Below, in pieces: positions 1 through 5,952 of a stretch of 5,952 nucleotides of DNA (the first letter of the stretch is position 1; every line of letters starts with the position of its first letter). Below the pieces are notes generated by a model. The model had not been told where the DNA came from. It worked only from the letters and a program-made list of their open reading frames with translations, and searched no databases. The stretch lies in assembly GCA_021778785.1 (NCBI GenBank), contig JAJYBX010000140.1, forward strand, positions 1 through 5,952, given 5' to 3'. A program made the position numbers and the translations under genes. This stretch comes from Acidobacteriota bacterium (GTDB lineage: Bacteria; Acidobacteriota; Holophagae; Holophagales; Holophagaceae).

Positions 1-939
1 CTCCACCTTCTGCCGGGTGGTGCGCCGGAGGAGGTCCGCCTCCCGGGCGAGGATCTCGTTCAGGTCGGTGGGGCGGGGCTCATGCACCTCCTTCCGGGCG
101 AAGTCGGTGAGCCCCTTCACCAGGTCCCGGCCCCGGGTCGCGGCGCGCAGCAGGGTGTCCATGTCCTTCCCGAGGACCGGGTCCCCCCGGTGCTGTTCCT
201 GGACGAGGGAGGCCACGCCCATCACCGCGCCCAGGATGTTGTTCATGTCATGGGCGATCCCGCCTGCCAGGGTGCCCAGGCTCTCCAGCTTGTGGATGTG
301 CTGGACCTCGGCTTCGAGGCGCCGCCGCTCGGCATCGTGCCGCTTCAGGGCGGTCACATCGTGGAAGGCGGTGAGGATGCAGGGCTCTCCGTCGAGGTGG
401 ATGCGTTCGATGGCTAGCAGGACCTGTGCGGTGTCACCCGAGGCCGTGCGGAGCTGCACCTCCACATCCCGCAGGGAGCCCTGGATCCGAAGATCCGCCA
501 GGATCTGGGCCCGCGCCCCAGGGTCCACGTAGAGCGCCAGGTCGGCCGGGGTGCGGCCCAGGATCCGGTCGAGCGGAAGGCCGACGAGATGGCAGAACCG
601 CTCATTGGCGTCCACGAAGAGCCCGTCCGATTCCCGGGTGATGGTCCCGGGCGAGGGATTCGAACGGAAGGCCTTGGCGAACCGGGCCTCGCTGGCGGCG
701 AGGACCTCGCGGATGGCCAGTTCCTTCTGGAAGGACCGGCGGATGAAGGCGTAGAGGAGGCCCGCCGTGCAGGCGACGAAGGCCCAGCCCTTGATGGTCG
801 AGATCCACGCCGCCTGGGCCACGTCGGGGGCGATCAATGCCACCGCATGGTCCGATAGGAGGATCCAGGCCGCCGCCGTCAGGACGTAGATGAGCACGAT
901 CCTCTGGGCGGGATTCCGGGACGGGGGGGGCTGGGGCAT
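1..939 (-). CDS. Membrane-anchored PAS sensor histidine kinase, N-terminal part (3' end beyond window)
   Basis: The reading frame is open from an ATG at 939 to the window edge, giving 313 residues without a stop. A GAGG ribosome-binding site lies 6 nt upstream (946-949 on the plus strand). Two membrane helices are visible, about residues 14-29 and 46-66. They are separated by a short loop and followed by basic residues; the SD...KGWAF pattern is common in short-anchored PAS kinases. A PAS domain follows at about 83-197, ending in the usual DVT(A)LKR. Next come a charged helical linker at 198-218 and the dimerisation/phosphoacceptor (HisKA) domain. Its H-box reads LAGGIAHDMNNILG, with the phosphorylated His at residue 230 and the HDxNN form. 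The HATPase_c catalytic domain should lie left of position 1. As a family, such proteins autophosphorylate on His and pass the phosphate to a response regulator. The signal is unknown, and no partner regulator is visible. A run of eight C lies at codons 4-6. Confidence 0.93.
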   Translation of the reverse strand, partial: MPQPPPSRNPAQRIVLIYVLTAAAWILLSDHAVALIAPDVAQAAWISTIKGWAFVACTAGLLYAFIRRSFQKELAIREVLAASEARFAKAFRSNPSPGTITRESDGLFVDANERFCHLVGLPLDRILGRTPADLALYVDPGARAQILADLRIQGSLRDVEVQLRTASGDTAQVLLAIERIHLDGEPCILTAFHDVTALKRHDAERRRLEAEVQHIHKLESLGTLAGGIAHDMNNILGAVMGVASLVQEQHRGDPVLGKDMDTLLRAATRGRDLVKGLTDFARKEVHEPRPTDLNEILAREADLLRRTTRQKVE

Positions 940-1047
940 GGAGAGCCTCGTCCAGGCCTATCGGTCGCCCGGCGGGCCGGGCTGAATCCCAGCGACGAGG
1001 GCCGGGGCATTTGCCATTAGAATCAAGGGTTCCATCGGAGCCGCGCC
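940..1047. promoter_or_regulatory. Divergent intergenic region between the kinase gene and leuS
   Basis: This 108-nt gap separates two genes read outward, so both must be transcribed from within it or from inside the opposite gene. For leuS, a TAGAAT hexamer at 1018-1023 matches the sigma-70 -10 box at 5 of 6 positions. It would give a leader of roughly 18 nt. I see no convincing -35 box at the right distance, so the promoter call is weak. The leuS ribosome-binding site is GGAG at 1037-1040, 7 nt before the ATG. The kinase site is GAGG at 946-949 on the opposite strand. I see no T-box-like leader; the space is too short for one. Confidence 0.3.
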
Positions 1048-3567
1048 ATGCCCTTCCAGCCCCTTGTCCAGGAACCCGAGATCCAGCGCCGCTGGCTCGA
1101 GTCCGGCGCCTTCCGCGCCAAGCGGGCCTCGGAGCTGCTGCCGGGTTCGAAGACCTTCTACATGCTCGTGATGCTGCCCTACCCCAGCGGCCGCATCCAC
1201 ATGGGCCATGTGCGCAACTACACCCTGGGCGACGTGACGGCGCGCTTCCGCCGCATGCGGGGCTATGAAGTCATGCACCCCCTCGGCTGGGACAGCTTCG
1301 GCCTGCCGGCGGAGAACGCGGCCATCAAGCACGGCATCCACCCCGCCATCTGGACGCGGAAGAACATCGAGGAGATGAAGGGCCAGATCCAGAAGATGGG
1401 CATCAGCTACGACTGGGAGCGCGAGATCGCCAGCTTCCAGGACGACTACTACCGCTGGAACCAGTGGCTCTTCCTGAAGATGTGGGAGGCGGGCGATGTC
1501 TTCCGGGCCATGCGCACCGTGAACTGGTGCGAGGAGCTGGGCACCGTCCTCGCCAACGAGCAGGTGGTGGACGGCAAGGACGAGCGCACGGGCCATCCGG
1601 TGGTGCAGAAGCCCCTCGAGCAGTACTTCTTCAAGACCACGAAATACGCCGATGAGCTGCTGGCCTGCCTCGACGGCCTGGACTGGCCCGACAACGTGAA
1701 GACCATGCAGCGCTACTGGATTGGCCGCTCCGAGGGGGCGCGCCTCGCCTTCGACCTGGAGGATGGCCAACGGGTCGAGGTATTCACCACCCGCCTCGAC
1801 ACCCTCTTCGGCGTGACGTTCATGGCCCTCAGCACCGAGCACCCGGTCATCGAGAAGGCCGCGCAGTCGGATCCCTCCCTCAAGGCCTTCTGCGACCAGG
1901 TGGCCAGGGTCAGCCATGAGGAGCGCCTCACCAGCGATGTGAAGCTGGGCCATCGCACCGCGATCTCGGCCCTCCACCCCTTCACGGGGGAGAAGGTGCC
2001 CGTCTTTGCCGCCAACTATGTGCTCATGGACTACGGCACCGGCGCCGTCATGGGCGTGCCCGCCCACGACGAGCGGGATCATGAATTCGCCCTGAAGTAC
2101 GGCCTGCCCATTCCCAAGGTCATTGAAGCCGAGAGCGCGTGGGACCTGGGCACCCTGGTGAACAGCGGCGAGTTCACGGGCCTGAGGAGCGAGGATGCCG
2201 TCGCGGCCATGATCGCGAAGCTCGGCGACCGCGCCGAGAAGACCACCACCTACAAGCTCAAGGACTGGGGCCTCAGCCGCCAGCGCTACTGGGGCACGCC
2301 CATCCCCACCGTGCACTGCGACAGCTGCGGTGTGGTGCCGGAGAAGGCGGAGAACCTGCCCGTGCGCCTGCCGGAGGACGTGGCCTTCACGGGTCATGGC
2401 CCCTCGCCCCTCACCACCTCTTCTTCCTTCTTGGACACGAAGTGTCCAAGCTGTGGTCGACCCGCCCATCGCGAAACCGATACGATGGACACCTTCGTGG
2501 ACAGCAGCTGGTACTGGCTGCGCTACCTGGATCCGAAGAACGCCCAGCTGCCCTTCGCCAAGACCGAGAGCGATGCCTGGATGCCGGTGGACCTCTACGT
2601 CGGCGGCATCGAGCACGCCACCATGCACCTCATCTACGCCCGCTTCTTCTACAAGGTGCTGCGTGACCTGGGCCTGGCCAGCGGCCCCGAGCCCTTTCAG
2701 AAGCTCATCTGCCAGGGCATGGTGCTGAAGGACGGCTCGAAGATGAGCAAGTCCAAGGGCAACATCGTGGATCCCGACGAGGTGATCTCGAAGTACGGGG
2801 CCGATGCGCTGCGGCTCTTCATGATCTTCGCGGCGCCCATCGAGAAGGAGATCGACTGGACGGGCTTCGAGGGCATCGAGGGCGCCAGCCGCTTCCTCAA
2901 GCGCATCACCCGCATGGTGGAGGACCACGCCAATGCTGGCGGGGGGGACCGCCTGTTCGCTGACGCTCACGATGTCCCCCCCGCGCCCCCCCACGCCGTG
3001 TCTGGGCAAAGCCCAGCCCCCGCGTCTGTCACCGCAGAGCCGCTGCCCGCCAAGAACCAGCTGGCGCCTGAGGAGAAAGCCCTCCTCATCAAGCTGAACC
3101 AAACCATCGCCCGCCTCACGGACGACCTGGAGCGTCGCTACCAGTTCAACACCGTCGTCTCTGGCCTCATGGAACTCTCCAACGCCCTGGCCGACCTCCC
3201 GGCGGACGCCCCCCATCGCGGGGCCGTGATGCAGCAGGCGCTCGATGCCTTCGTGCGCCTCATGTCGCCCGTGGCACCCCACCTGGCGGAGCAGCTCTGG
3301 AGTCAGCTCGACCGGCCCGGCCTCTGCATGCAGGCCACCTGGCCCGAGGCGGATCCCGCCTTCCTGGAGGCCGACGAGGTGACGGTGGTGGTGCAGGTGA
3401 ACGGCAAGGTCCGGGGCCGCATCAGCGTGCCCGCCGCCGCGCCGGAGGAGGCCCGCCGCGCCGCGGCCCTGGCCTGTCCCGAGGCCCAGGCCCACCTGGC
3501 CGGCAAGGAGATCGTGAAGGTGGTGGTGCCCGCCGGAGGCAAACTGGTGAGCATCGTCGTCAAGTGA
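1048..3567 (+). CDS. leuS: Leucyl-tRNA synthetase (LeuRS), class I
   Basis: This is a complete 839-residue cytoplasmic enzyme that charges tRNA-Leu with leucine using ATP. The Rossmann core carries the HIGH-type motif HMGH at residues 51-54 and KMSKS at 565-569. The inserted CP1 editing domain shows TTRLDT at 247-252 and GVPAHDERD ending at Asp344, the sites that hydrolyse mischarged tRNA. Many homologues have Pro where this one has Leu250. A four-cysteine zinc knuckle (C424, C427, C466, C469) precedes RETDTMDTFVDSSW. The leucine-specific insertion found before KMSKS in E. coli LeuRS is absent: CQGMVL runs directly into KDGSKMSKS. The anticodon-binding helical domain spans about 675-760. The C-terminal tRNA-binding domain contains VVVQVNGKVRGRI near 780-792. 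Between core and anticodon domain, residues 631-668 form a Gly/Pro/Ala-rich stretch about 30 residues longer than in E. coli, encoded by palindromic DNA. The start at 1048 is supported by GGAG 7 nt upstream. pyrE follows 26 nt after the stop. Confidence 0.98.
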   Translation: MPFQPLVQEPEIQRRWLESGAFRAKRASELLPGSKTFYMLVMLPYPSGRIHMGHVRNYTLGDVTARFRRMRGYEVMHPLGWDSFGLPAENAAIKHGIHPAIWTRKNIEEMKGQIQKMGISYDWEREIASFQDDYYRWNQWLFLKMWEAGDVFRAMRTVNWCEELGTVLANEQVVDGKDERTGHPVVQKPLEQYFFKTTKYADELLACLDGLDWPDNVKTMQRYWIGRSEGARLAFDLEDGQRVEVFTTRLDTLFGVTFMALSTEHPVIEKAAQSDPSLKAFCDQVARVSHEERLTSDVKLGHRTAISALHPFTGEKVPVFAANYVLMDYGTGAVMGVPAHDERDHEFALKYGLPIPKVIEAESAWDLGTLVNSGEFTGLRSEDAVAAMIAKLGDRAEKTTTYKLKDWGLSRQRYWGTPIPTVHCDSCGVVPEKAENLPVRLPEDVAFTGHGPSPLTTSSSFLDTKCPSCGRPAHRETDTMDTFVDSSWYWLRYLDPKNAQLPFAKTESDAWMPVDLYVGGIEHATMHLIYARFFYKVLRDLGLASGPEPFQKLICQGMVLKDGSKMSKSKGNIVDPDEVISKYGADALRLFMIFAAPIEKEIDWTGFEGIEGASRFLKRITRMVEDHANAGGGDRLFADAHDVPPAPPHAVSGQSPAPASVTAEPLPAKNQLAPEEKALLIKLNQTIARLTDDLERRYQFNTVVSGLMELSNALADLPADAPHRGAVMQQALDAFVRLMSPVAPHLAEQLWSQLDRPGLCMQATWPEADPAFLEADEVTVVVQVNGKVRGRISVPAAAPEEARRAAALACPEAQAHLAGKEIVKVVVPAGGKLVSIVVK
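2430..2450. repeat. Perfect 9-bp hairpin inside leuS zinc-knuckle coding region
   Basis: CTTGGACAC at 2430-2438 and GTGTCCAAG at 2442-2450 are exact reverse complements around a GAA triloop. The hairpin encodes the residues entering the second cysteine pair of the LeuRS zinc knuckle (FLDTKCPSC). Codons here (TTG, TGT, CCA, GGT, CGA) are unlike the GC-ending codons on either side. Whether it is a structural signal, the trace of a small inserted palindrome, or chance cannot be decided from one sequence. Confidence 0.6.
2938..3051. repeat. GC-rich palindromic block inserted in frame in leuS
   Basis: The block contains an 11-nt inverted repeat: GCGGGGGGGAC at 2939-2949 and its exact complement at 2974-2984, with a 24-nt loop. 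A second C7 run at 2986-2992 could pair with the G7 run instead. A further perfect hairpin, CTGGGC-AAA-GCCCAG, lies at 3002-3016. The frame stays open and encodes a Gly/Pro/Ala/Ser-rich segment (residues 631-668) at a domain linker, where LeuRS tolerates length change. The edges are approximate, set where similarity to remembered LeuRS sequences resumes. It resembles a REP-like or other intragenic palindromic element rather than normal coding DNA. No second copy exists in this window. Confidence 0.55.
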
Positions 3568-3583
3568 GTCCCGGCCCTTTCCC

Positions 3584-3587
3584 GGAG
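3584..3587 (+). promoter_or_regulatory. Ribosome-binding site deciding the pyrE start
   Basis: GGAG stands 6 nt before the ATG at 3594. The alternative GTG at 3564, which overlaps the leuS stop, would add ten residues (MSPGPFPERP) unlike the OPRTase N-terminus and has no comparable upstream site. The ATG at 3594 is therefore preferred. Confidence 0.75.
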
Positions 3588-3593
3588 CGTCCC

Positions 3594-4235
3594 ATGTCCC
3601 TGACCCCCCGTGATCTCGCCGCCTGCCTGCTGGAAGCCGGGGCCGTGCGCCTGCGGCCCCTGGAGCCCTTCACCTGGGCCAGCGGGCTGAAGTCTCCGAT
3701 CTACTGCGACAACCGGCAGCTGCTGGGCTTCCCCGACCAGCGTGACCAGGCGGTGGAGACGCTGGCGGCACGGGCGCGACAGCTGAAGCCCACGCTCATC
3801 GCGGGGGCGGCCACGGCGGGCATCGCCTGGGCGGCCCTCGTGGCGGACCGGCTGGGCCTCCCCATGGCCTACGTGCGGCCCGAGCCGAAGAAGCACGGCA
3901 TGGGGCGGCAGGTGGAGGGGCCGGATGCGGGCGGACACCGGGCCGTCCTGATCGAGGACCTCATCTCCACCGGGGGATCGAGCCTGCGCTGCGTGGAGGC
4001 CCTGCGTGCGGAGGGTGCGGAGGTGACCGCCGTGCTGGCCCTCTTCAGCTACGGCCTGCCCCAGGCCGAGGCCGCCTTCACCGGGGCGGGCCTGCCCCTC
4101 GAGGTGCTGGCCTCCTTCGAGGCCCTGGCCGAGGAGGCCCGGGACCGGGGAATCCTGGACACCGCCGGTTCCGAGGCCCTGCGCGATTGGCGCTCGGATA
4201 CCGTGGCCTGGAGCCGCGCCCGCGGCGGGGCGTAG
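3594..4235 (+). CDS. pyrE: Orotate phosphoribosyltransferase
   Basis: This is a 213-residue cytoplasmic enzyme of de novo pyrimidine synthesis. It joins orotate to PRPP to give orotidine 5'-monophosphate and pyrophosphate. The orotate/PRPP-contacting segment FTWASGLKSPIYCDNR lies at residues 26-41. The flexible catalytic loop is YVRPEPKKHGMGRQVEG at 93-109, and the PRPP-binding loop VLIEDLISTGGSS is at 118-130 with acidic Glu121-Asp122. Length and motif order match the family. In the catalytic loop the RK pair of E. coli-type enzymes is RP (Pro96), while the following Lys and His-Gly are kept. The start is set by GGAG at 3584-3587. The gene begins 26 nt after leuS, so the two are probably co-transcribed although functionally unrelated. 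No attenuator-like hairpin with a U tract is seen between them. A GTG at 3564 is a less likely start. Confidence 0.95.
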   Translation: MSLTPRDLAACLLEAGAVRLRPLEPFTWASGLKSPIYCDNRQLLGFPDQRDQAVETLAARARQLKPTLIAGAATAGIAWAALVADRLGLPMAYVRPEPKKHGMGRQVEGPDAGGHRAVLIEDLISTGGSSLRCVEALRAEGAEVTAVLALFSYGLPQAEAAFTGAGLPLEVLASFEALAEEARDRGILDTAGSEALRDWRSDTVAWSRARGGA

Positions 4236-4432
4236 GCGCCGACCCATCCCTGCAAAAAGATGGACAGGATTAACAGGATGAAAAGATTGATTAACAGGAT
4301 TAAAGCATAAGTATTATTAAAATGTATCGCTGATTGATTTTTATTTATTAGTTCTAATCCTGTTAATCCTGCTTTCAATCCTGTTAATCCTGTCCCGGCT
4401 TTTCCTGTTTTCTCCTTGTCCGAGGTCCGGCC
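4236..4432. other. Gene-free AT-rich intergenic region between pyrE and the adenosyltransferase gene
   Basis: I see no coding region in these 197 nt. Base composition drops sharply compared with the GC-rich genes on both sides, most clearly at 4254-4390. It holds the CAGGATTA inverted repeat (described separately) around an AT-rich centre at 4303-4354. In that centre TATTAT (4312-4317) and TTAAAAT (4317-4323) resemble -10 boxes. TTGATT at 4287-4292 is a poor -35 with a 19-nt spacer to the first, so a promoter for the downstream gene is possible but unproven. The ribosome-binding site for the next gene is GAGG at 4422-4425, 7 nt before its ATG. A long palindrome here could also end pyrE transcription, although there is no clean U tract. 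Confidence 0.6.
4263..4394. repeat. Large inverted repeat built of 9-nt ACAGGATTA units
   Basis: The left arm contains ACAGGATTA-type units at 4264, 4273 and 4294. The right arm contains the reverse complement (TAATCCTGT and variants) at 4355, 4364, 4376/4377 and 4385. The outermost 17 nt, GACAGGATTAACAGGAT at 4263-4279, is exactly complementary to 4378-4394. The inner parts pair with a small internal offset, so the whole could form a long imperfect cruciform or RNA hairpin with an AT-rich loop of about 50 nt. Similarity continues weakly outward (AAAAAGATGGACAGG on the left against AAAAGCCGGGACAGG complemented on the right). It looks like a dispersed intergenic repeat. I recall similar CAGGATTA repeats from other, unrelated bacterial genomes, but cannot search. 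Confidence 0.85.
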
Positions 4433-4990
4433 ATGAAGCTCTACACGCGCACGGGGGATGACGGCTCCACGGGGCTCTTCGGCGGGGATCGGGTGAGCAA
4501 GGCGCACCTGCGGCTGGCGGCCTACGGCACCCTGGACGAGCTGAACAGCGTGGTGGGCCTGCTGCGGCTGCACGCGAACCCGGCCTGCGCGGATGCGGCG
4601 GCGCTCCAGCGCATCCAGCACGACCTCTTCGTGGTGGGCGCCATCCTGGCCACGCCCGCAGGGCGGCAGGAGCTCCTGGGACAGCGCATGAGCCGGCCCA
4701 CCTGGAGCCTGGAGGCCATGGAGGCGGACATCGACCGACTGACGGCCCTCGCCCCCCCCATGCGGAATTTCGTCCTGCCGGGGGGCACCGCCGGGGCGGC
4801 CTACGGCCACCTGGCCCGCACCGTCTGCCGCCGCGCCGAGCGCGAGGTGGTGGCCCTCATGCAGGAAGAGTCCCTCGATCCCGCCGTGGTGCGCTACCTG
4901 AACCGGCTCAGCGACTGGTTCTTCGCCCTCTCCCGGGCTGAGAACGCCGTGGCGGGCCTGCCCGACATCGAGTGGGTGCCGAAGGACTGA
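4433..4990 (+). CDS. pduO: PduO-type ATP:cob(I)alamin (corrinoid) adenosyltransferase
   Basis: This is a complete 185-residue cytoplasmic enzyme that moves the 5'-deoxyadenosyl group of ATP to cob(I)alamin or cobinamide-type corrinoids, making coenzyme B12. Family marks are the N-terminal ATP loop TRTGDDGSTGLFGGDRV (5-21), Lys23, and AYGTLDELNS at 30-39. LPGGTAGAA lies at 115-123, the helix ARTVCRRAERE at 128-138, and YLNRLSDWFF at 155-164. Length is typical of the stand-alone adenosyltransferase domain, with no extra C-terminal domain like that of Salmonella PduO. The symbol names the family: the same protein type is also called MMAB or generic cobalamin adenosyltransferase, and no propanediol-use genes are visible. 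GAGG at 4422-4425 supports the start. The gene is isolated behind an AT-rich repeat, and no B12 riboswitch is evident upstream. A C8 run at 4752-4759 lies within the coding sequence. Confidence 0.95.
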   Translation: MKLYTRTGDDGSTGLFGGDRVSKAHLRLAAYGTLDELNSVVGLLRLHANPACADAAALQRIQHDLFVVGAILATPAGRQELLGQRMSRPTWSLEAMEADIDRLTALAPPMRNFVLPGGTAGAAYGHLARTVCRRAEREVVALMQEESLDPAVVRYLNRLSDWFFALSRAENAVAGLPDIEWVPKD

Positions 4991-4997
4991 CGCGCCG

Positions 4998-5031
4998 CGC
5001 TCCGGTGCGGACGCACGGCCGGAGCGGGTTT
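4998..5031 (+). terminator. Probable terminator hairpin after the adenosyltransferase gene
   Basis: CGCTCCGG at 4998-5005 pairs exactly with CCGGAGCG at 5019-5026 around a 13-nt loop that can itself pair (TGCG/CGCA). It starts 7 nt after the stop codon and is followed by GGTTT. The short T run makes it a moderate rather than strong intrinsic terminator. Confidence 0.5.
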
Positions 5032-5041
5032 CCGGCATGAA

Positions 5042-5067
5042 GAAGGGGCCCCTTGCGGGGCCCCTTC
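5042..5067. terminator. Bidirectional terminator hairpin between convergent genes
   Basis: GAAGGGGCCCC at 5042-5052 and GGGGCCCCTTC at 5057-5067 form a perfect 11-bp stem with a TTGC loop. It lies 20 nt beyond the stop codon of the minus-strand receptor gene and about 50 nt beyond the plus-strand adenosyltransferase gene. Reading the minus strand, the stem ends in CCCCTTCTTCAT, a loose T-rich tail. It therefore probably serves the receptor gene first and may act in both directions. Confidence 0.75.
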
Positions 5068-5087
5068 GGGTCGGGCATGGCGCCAGT

Positions 5088-5952
5088 CTAGAACTGGAGC
5101 TTGATGCCGAAACGGTAGCGACGGCCGGTCTGCCAGGCGGTGGGAGCGCCGTAGCGGGGGTCCGGGTTGCCGGAGGCGTCCGTGGCCTGCTGGTACACCG
5201 CGGTGGCATAGCGGGTGTTGAAGGTGTTGAAGATGTCCACGCTGGGGATCAGCCGGAACTTGCCGCTGAGCTTCTTGGTCCAGTCGAGGTGCATGTCCAC
5301 GTTGTTGAGGGCGGGCGTGCGGCCGTACTGGCCCAGCTGGCCGTTGGCGGGGGTGGCGTTGCCGTAGTAGCCGATGTCCAGGAACTGGTGGCTGCCGGTG
5401 CCGCTGGAGTTGGGCACCTGGTTGCCGGCGCCGACGTTGGCGGTGTCGTAGCCCGGGGCCTCGCCGTTGCTCGTGGAGCCGTCGTCGAAGAGGCTGACGG
5501 GGCTGCCGCTCATGTAGGTCCAGTTGAAGCCCACGTTGAAGTCGCCGCCGGCCAGATCGAAGCGGTGGCTGGCGAAGAGCTTGACCACGTGGGTGCGGTC
5601 GTTGGGCAGGAGGCCGTAGCCGACGTACGGGTAGTAGTCGAAGCTGGCGGTGATGTTGCCGTCAGCCTGGCCGTTGGAGCTGGACACCACGCCCTCGTAG
5701 TTGCCTTCCAGGCGGCTCCAGGTGTAGCTGAAGCTGAAGGTGTCGCGGTCGGTCTTCTTGTCCAGGGTGATGTCCACGCTGGAGAACTTGTTGCCGGCCT
5801 GCGGGTAGCCCGTGTTGTTCACGGTGAAGAGACCCGTGGCGGGGTTGTAGTACTGCAGCATGTTGATGCCGTAGTTGTTGGTGGTGATGCCCTGGCCGAG
5901 CAGGAACAGCGTCATGCTCTTGGCATTGGGGCGCCACTGCTGGAAGGCGCCG
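5088..5952 (-). CDS. TonB-dependent outer-membrane receptor, C-terminal part (5' end beyond window)
   Basis: The frame runs from the right window edge to a stop at 5088-5090, giving 287 residues with no supported start inside the window; an internal Met at 5915 is not taken as the start. The sequence is rich in alternating aromatic/polar beta-strand segments such as FNVGFNWTYMSG and FRLIPSVDIFNTFNTRY. It ends in RRYRFGIKLQF, the C-terminal Phe signature recognised by the outer-membrane barrel assembly machinery. RTPALNNVDMHLDW and the DIFNTFN segment are typical of the last strands of large Oar-like or carboxypeptidase-regulatory-domain TonB receptors. These proteins import large ligands across the outer membrane using TonB energy. 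The ligand cannot be told from this part; the plug domain and TonB box would be to the right. Convergent orientation gives no support for a link with the adjacent B12 enzyme. The hairpin at 5042-5067 follows the gene. Confidence 0.88.
   Translation of the reverse strand, partial: GAFQQWRPNAKSMTLFLLGQGITTNNYGINMLQYYNPATGLFTVNNTGYPQAGNKFSSVDITLDKKTDRDTFSFSYTWSRLEGNYEGVVSSSNGQADGNITASFDYYPYVGYGLLPNDRTHVVKLFASHRFDLAGGDFNVGFNWTYMSGSPVSLFDDGSTSNGEAPGYDTANVGAGNQVPNSSGTGSHQFLDIGYYGNATPANGQLGQYGRTPALNNVDMHLDWTKKLSGKFRLIPSVDIFNTFNTRYATAVYQQATDASGNPDPRYGAPTAWQTGRRYRFGIKLQF

Noticed and set aside
17..858. Several plus-strand open frames of 60-170 codons at the left edge.
   Set aside because: They lie opposite the histidine kinase, whose minus-strand frame shows clear membrane, PAS and HisKA signatures. 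The plus-strand translations are Arg/Ser/Pro-rich and featureless.
958..3495. An 845-codon open frame on the minus strand opposite leuS, and a 386-codon minus frame at 4049-5209.
   Set aside because: Both are antisense shadows produced by GC-biased third positions of real genes. Their translations are low-complexity His/Gly/Ala/Leu/Arg-rich with no family motif, and the second runs through an intergenic repeat and two unrelated genes.
3564..3593. A GTG start for pyrE overlapping the leuS stop codon.
   Set aside because: It adds ten residues not resembling the PyrE N-terminus, while the ATG at 3594 has GGAG at proper spacing and begins with a normal family N-terminus.
4236..4432. CRISPR array or cobalamin riboswitch in the AT-rich gap.
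   Set aside because: The repeated units are only 9 nt, are inverted rather than regularly spaced with unique spacers, and I see no B12-box-like sequence upstream of the adenosyltransferase start.
4433..5952. A possible B12 uptake and activation locus: adenosyltransferase next to a TonB-dependent receptor.
   Set aside because: The genes are convergent and separated by terminator-like hairpins, the receptor fragment looks Oar-like rather than BtuB-like, and no cobalamin riboswitch or transporter gene is visible.

Overview
The window is about two thirds G+C and strongly GC-biased at third codon positions. It holds ordinary chromosomal genes of a Gram-negative bacterium. The TonB-dependent outer-membrane barrel shows the diderm envelope. 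The barrel type (Oar-like, large, with a C-terminal phenylalanine) and the PAS histidine kinase with a KGW-type membrane anchor would fit an Acidobacteriota genome of the Holophaga/Geothrix kind. That placement is an inference from style and memory, not from a database match.

Layout, left to right: (1) 1-939, minus strand: the N-terminal 313 residues of a membrane-anchored PAS sensor histidine kinase, cut by the window edge before its ATP-binding domain. (2) 940-1047: a short divergent intergenic region. (3) 1048-3567, plus: complete leuS (leucyl-tRNA synthetase), carrying an unusual palindromic GC-rich in-frame insertion in the linker before the anticodon-binding domain. (4) 3594-4235, plus: complete pyrE (orotate phosphoribosyltransferase), 26 nt behind leuS and probably in the same transcript. 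(5) 4236-4432: a gene-free AT-rich stretch holding a large inverted repeat made of 9-nt ACAGGATTA units. (6) 4433-4990, plus: a complete PduO-type corrinoid adenosyltransferase. (7) 4991-5087: two hairpins, probable terminators between convergent genes. (8) 5088-5952, minus: the C-terminal 287 residues of a TonB-dependent outer-membrane receptor, cut by the right edge.

The genes share no obvious pathway: translation, pyrimidine synthesis, cofactor B12 activation, signalling and outer-membrane transport. I see no phage, transposase, CRISPR, toxin-antitoxin or defence module, and no evidence of a new multi-gene system. The parts most worth a second look are two non-coding-type repeats: the palindromic block inside leuS and the CAGGATTA inverted repeat upstream of the adenosyltransferase gene.
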